DNA of 7,540 nt from an uncultured Eubacteriales bacterium (GTDB lineage Bacteria; Bacillota; Clostridia; Lachnospirales; Lachnospiraceae), in contig CACZSO010000367.1 of assembly GCA_902783795.1 (NCBI GenBank), positions 1-7,540 on the forward strand, given 5' to 3'. This document shows, one piece after another, positions 6,279 through 7,540 of this stretch. Every line of letters starts with the position of its first letter. Position 1 is the stretch's first letter. The position numbers and the translations under genes are program-made. Under the pieces are notes generated by a model. The model did not search any database. It was not told where the DNA came from and worked only from the letters and a program-made list of their open reading frames with translations.

Positions 6279-7307
6279 TCAAATCTCGCATCCCATGACT
6301 TTGCGGCCGTAAAAGTGGCATTCGTCACGGATGATGCGGTTCGCTTCCCTGGCCTCTTCTGTCATGCCCAACACGCCGCCGGCGAAGGCATAACCGCCGT
6401 CTTTGCCGTATTTATCGATGGAATCCCGTACGCCCTGGCGCAGTTCTTCTTCATCGAATTCCGGCCAGGTCTTGGGCATATGCTTATCCCAGTCCCAGCC
6501 GCCGCAAAGGCAGATCTTTCCTTTATACTGCTCTTTGATCTTAATAAGATCATTGCACTCCTGGGCCGGATCCCAGTATCTTACACCGAAATCGATCATA
6601 TCCTGGATGAAGATCTCACATTTTCCACAGTTATGGAACTGGATGGGGATGCCCCTGTCCGTGGCAGGCTTAGCCAGCCGTCTGTAAATGGGCAGGAACA
6701 GTTCCTGGTAGGTGTCCAGAGAAATGAAGGGGACCTGCTTCGCGCAGGTATCGTCCAGGATGTACCAGAGATCCGGCTTATAATACTCTACGGTCTTATA
6801 CATCACAGGCTCGATCCAGTCCACCATGGCATTCAGCATGTCAGATACGGCTTCCGGATCCGTGATAGTGGCCATGAGACCTTCGTTAAAGCCCATGAAG
6901 GCGATCAGCTGCTGGAAGGGCATGAGTCCGGGGCTGGCCATGACCGCGGACTGATTCCGGTCGATCCCGGATTCCCGGAGGTCATGCTCGTACATCCGCT
7001 CATAGTCATAATCATCATGACGGTCAGGGAACACCAGGATCTTCTCCCAGTCATTGATGTCCTCCAGCATAAAATTATTAGGTTCAGGCAGGGTGGCACC
7101 GGTCAATGGGTCTGCCTTGTAACGGACGCCCCACATATCATAGCCGCCGTCCACAAACTGGCCGTGGCTGAAGACGGCTGGAGCCAATGTCTTTACGCAG
7201 GCCTCCCCCAGGTATTCATTGCCCATCATCGTGTAGAAGGGCACATACTCCGGCATCTCCCCGCGTCCCAGGCGCAGGTAGTTCTCTTTTGGGGTCAGTT
7301 TTCCCAT
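6279..7307 (-). CDS. URO-D superfamily protein, methyltransferase-like
   Basis: The 342-residue product has the size and layout of the uroporphyrinogen decarboxylase/MtaA superfamily TIM barrel, with MGGNEYLG-like N-terminal glycine region, GYDMWGVRYK (55-64) and the metal-site motif H-x-C in FHNCGKC (His225, Cys227, Cys230). Nearby CLCGG adds Cys266 and Cys268. In corrinoid-linked methyltransferases such as MtaA, Zn is bound by H-x-C and a distant Cys; here the corresponding late segment (YAFAGGVLGMT, 306-316) has no Cys. The presence of H-x-C argues for a methyltransferase-like, metal-dependent enzyme rather than a haem-pathway decarboxylase. No corrinoid protein or haem gene is nearby. The ATG at 7307 has AAAGGAG eight bases upstream; a longer reading to 7409 would translate a repeat element and is rejected. 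First gene of an operon with a G3E GTPase (17-base gap) and a poly-His protein, which may supply its metal. Confidence 0.85.
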   Translation of the reverse strand: MGKLTPKENYLRLGRGEMPEYVPFYTMMGNEYLGEACVKTLAPAVFSHGQFVDGGYDMWGVRYKADPLTGATLPEPNNFMLEDINDWEKILVFPDRHDDYDYERMYEHDLRESGIDRNQSAVMASPGLMPFQQLIAFMGFNEGLMATITDPEAVSDMLNAMVDWIEPVMYKTVEYYKPDLWYILDDTCAKQVPFISLDTYQELFLPIYRRLAKPATDRGIPIQFHNCGKCEIFIQDMIDFGVRYWDPAQECNDLIKIKEQYKGKICLCGGWDWDKHMPKTWPEFDEEELRQGVRDSIDKYGKDGGYAFAGGVLGMTEEAREANRIIRDECHFYGRKVMGCEI

Positions 7308-7352
7308 AATACTATTCTCCTTTGGCAGTAATAGTTCAGCCCCTGCACCAAA

Positions 7353-7400
7353 GCCTTCCCCTTGAGGGGAAGGTGTCTGCAAAGCAGACGGATGAGGTGT
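7353..7400. repeat. Single double-hairpin repeat unit in the URO-D leader
   Basis: This unit carries stem CCTTCCCC/GGGGAAGG with a TTGA loop (7354-7373), then GTCTGC/GCAGAC with an AAA loop (7375-7389), then GGATGAGGTGT (7390-7400). It matches the layout of the left unit at 3359-3404 in the same orientation. The second stem differs in sequence but stays complementary. It lies between the likely promoter and the ribosome binding site of the URO-D gene, so the minus-strand transcript leader would contain both hairpins. Confidence 0.85.
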
Positions 7401-7449
7401 CCTGAACATAAGCTTTTGTCATAAAAAAAATGCGCGCTAAGTTATGATT

Positions 7450-7478
7450 AGCATACTACAGAAAGGAGGAAATAGCAA
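7450..7478 (-). promoter_or_regulatory. Possible promoter of the URO-D operon
   Basis: Read on the minus strand, TTGCTA (7478-7473) and TATGCT (7455-7450) are separated by 17 bases, each matching four of six sigma-A consensus bases. This would give a leader of about 135 bases that includes the repeat unit. The match is weak, but no better pair was found between the neighbouring gene and the URO-D start. Confidence 0.3.
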
Positions 7479-7509
7479 TGGGCCGGAGAGGTCTCCGGCC
7501 CACTTTTTT
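7479..7509 (+). terminator. Strong intrinsic terminator hairpin
   Basis: GGCCGGAGA (7481-7489) pairs with TCTCCGGCC (7492-7500), extended by two outer pairs, and is followed on the plus strand by CTTTTTTA. On the minus strand it lies directly downstream of the stop codon at 7508-7510, but there only a mixed pyrimidine stretch (TATTTCCTCC) follows. It may terminate the minus-strand gene at the right edge, yet its best uridine tract serves plus-strand transcription, for which no gene is visible. Confidence 0.7.
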
Positions 7510-7540
7510 ATTCTGTTCTCAAGGCTTCCACCGGATCCTG
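7508..7540 (-). CDS. C-terminus of a probable FtsX/MacB-type ABC transporter permease (partial)
   Basis: Only the last ten codons and a TAA stop lie inside the window, on the minus strand, reading QDPVEALRTE. The ending (D/N)P(V/A)EALR.E is a familiar C-terminus of FtsX-domain ABC transporter permeases of the MacB/YknZ/LolC type, in which it follows the final transmembrane helix on the cytoplasmic side. The rest of the gene is outside the window. The match rests on ten residues, so the family call is good but not secure. Confidence 0.6.
   Translation of the reverse strand, partial: QDPVEALRTE

Noticed and set aside
6262..6321. N-terminal extension of the GTPase by 20 residues
   Set aside because: It overlaps the end of the URO-D gene; the family normally begins just before the P-loop, and the ATG at 6261 has AAAGGGGA upstream.
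6279..7307. True uroporphyrinogen decarboxylase (hemE)
   Set aside because: The H-x-C metal motif and absence of haem-pathway neighbours fit the methyltransferase-like branch better.
6315..7331. Long plus-strand open frame of 338 codons opposite the URO-D gene
   Set aside because: It is a shadow of the URO-D coding frame with no recognisable domain; the minus-strand frame shows family motifs and a proper start.
7308..7409. N-terminal extension of the URO-D protein by 34 residues
   Set aside because: The extra residues are a translation of the repeat unit (PHPSALQTPSPQGEG), and the ATG at 7307 has a good ribosome binding site.

Overview
The window looks like chromosomal DNA from a gut-type anaerobic Firmicute (Clostridia, probably Lachnospiraceae or Oscillospiraceae). 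This is inferred from moderate GC content, strong AAGGAGG-type ribosome binding sites, the protein families present, and short double-hairpin repeats ending in GATGAGGTG, which I recognise from memory as common in such genomes. No gene fixes the genus.

Left part (1-5182, + strand): a near-consensus sigma-A promoter at 9-38 drives a tandem array of three divergent type B carboxylesterases of 525, 539 and 517 residues. All lack a signal peptide, so they are probably cytoplasmic. All keep the HGGG oxyanion motif, a nucleophilic Ser, an acid Glu and a His, but their nucleophile elbow reads GQSGGG instead of the usual GESAGG. A GC-rich hairpin lies between copies 1 and 2. An inverted pair of repeat units lies between copies 2 and 3. 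A long hairpin that can terminate transcription from both sides closes the array.

Right part (7307-5183, - strand): a three-gene operon reads toward the esterases. It encodes a URO-D superfamily protein (probably a metal-dependent methyltransferase-like enzyme), a short G3E/CobW GTPase consisting only of the G domain with its CVCC metal motif, and a small protein with 24 histidines among residues 6-41. The genes are tightly packed (17-base gap, then a 4-base ATGA overlap). The likely logic is that the GTPase and His-rich protein store and deliver a transition metal (Zn, Co or Ni), with the URO-D protein as the obvious candidate client. I infer this from families and gene order; it is not shown.

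Right edge (7308-7540): the leader of that operon with one more repeat unit, an orphan ribosome-binding-site/ATG/terminator cluster on the + strand, and the last ten codons of a minus-strand gene ending QDPVEALRTE, typical of FtsX/MacB-type ABC transporter permeases.

No tRNA, rRNA, CRISPR array, transposase or phage gene is visible. The most unusual content is the URO-D / G-domain-only GTPase / poly-His operon and the GQSGGG esterase trio.
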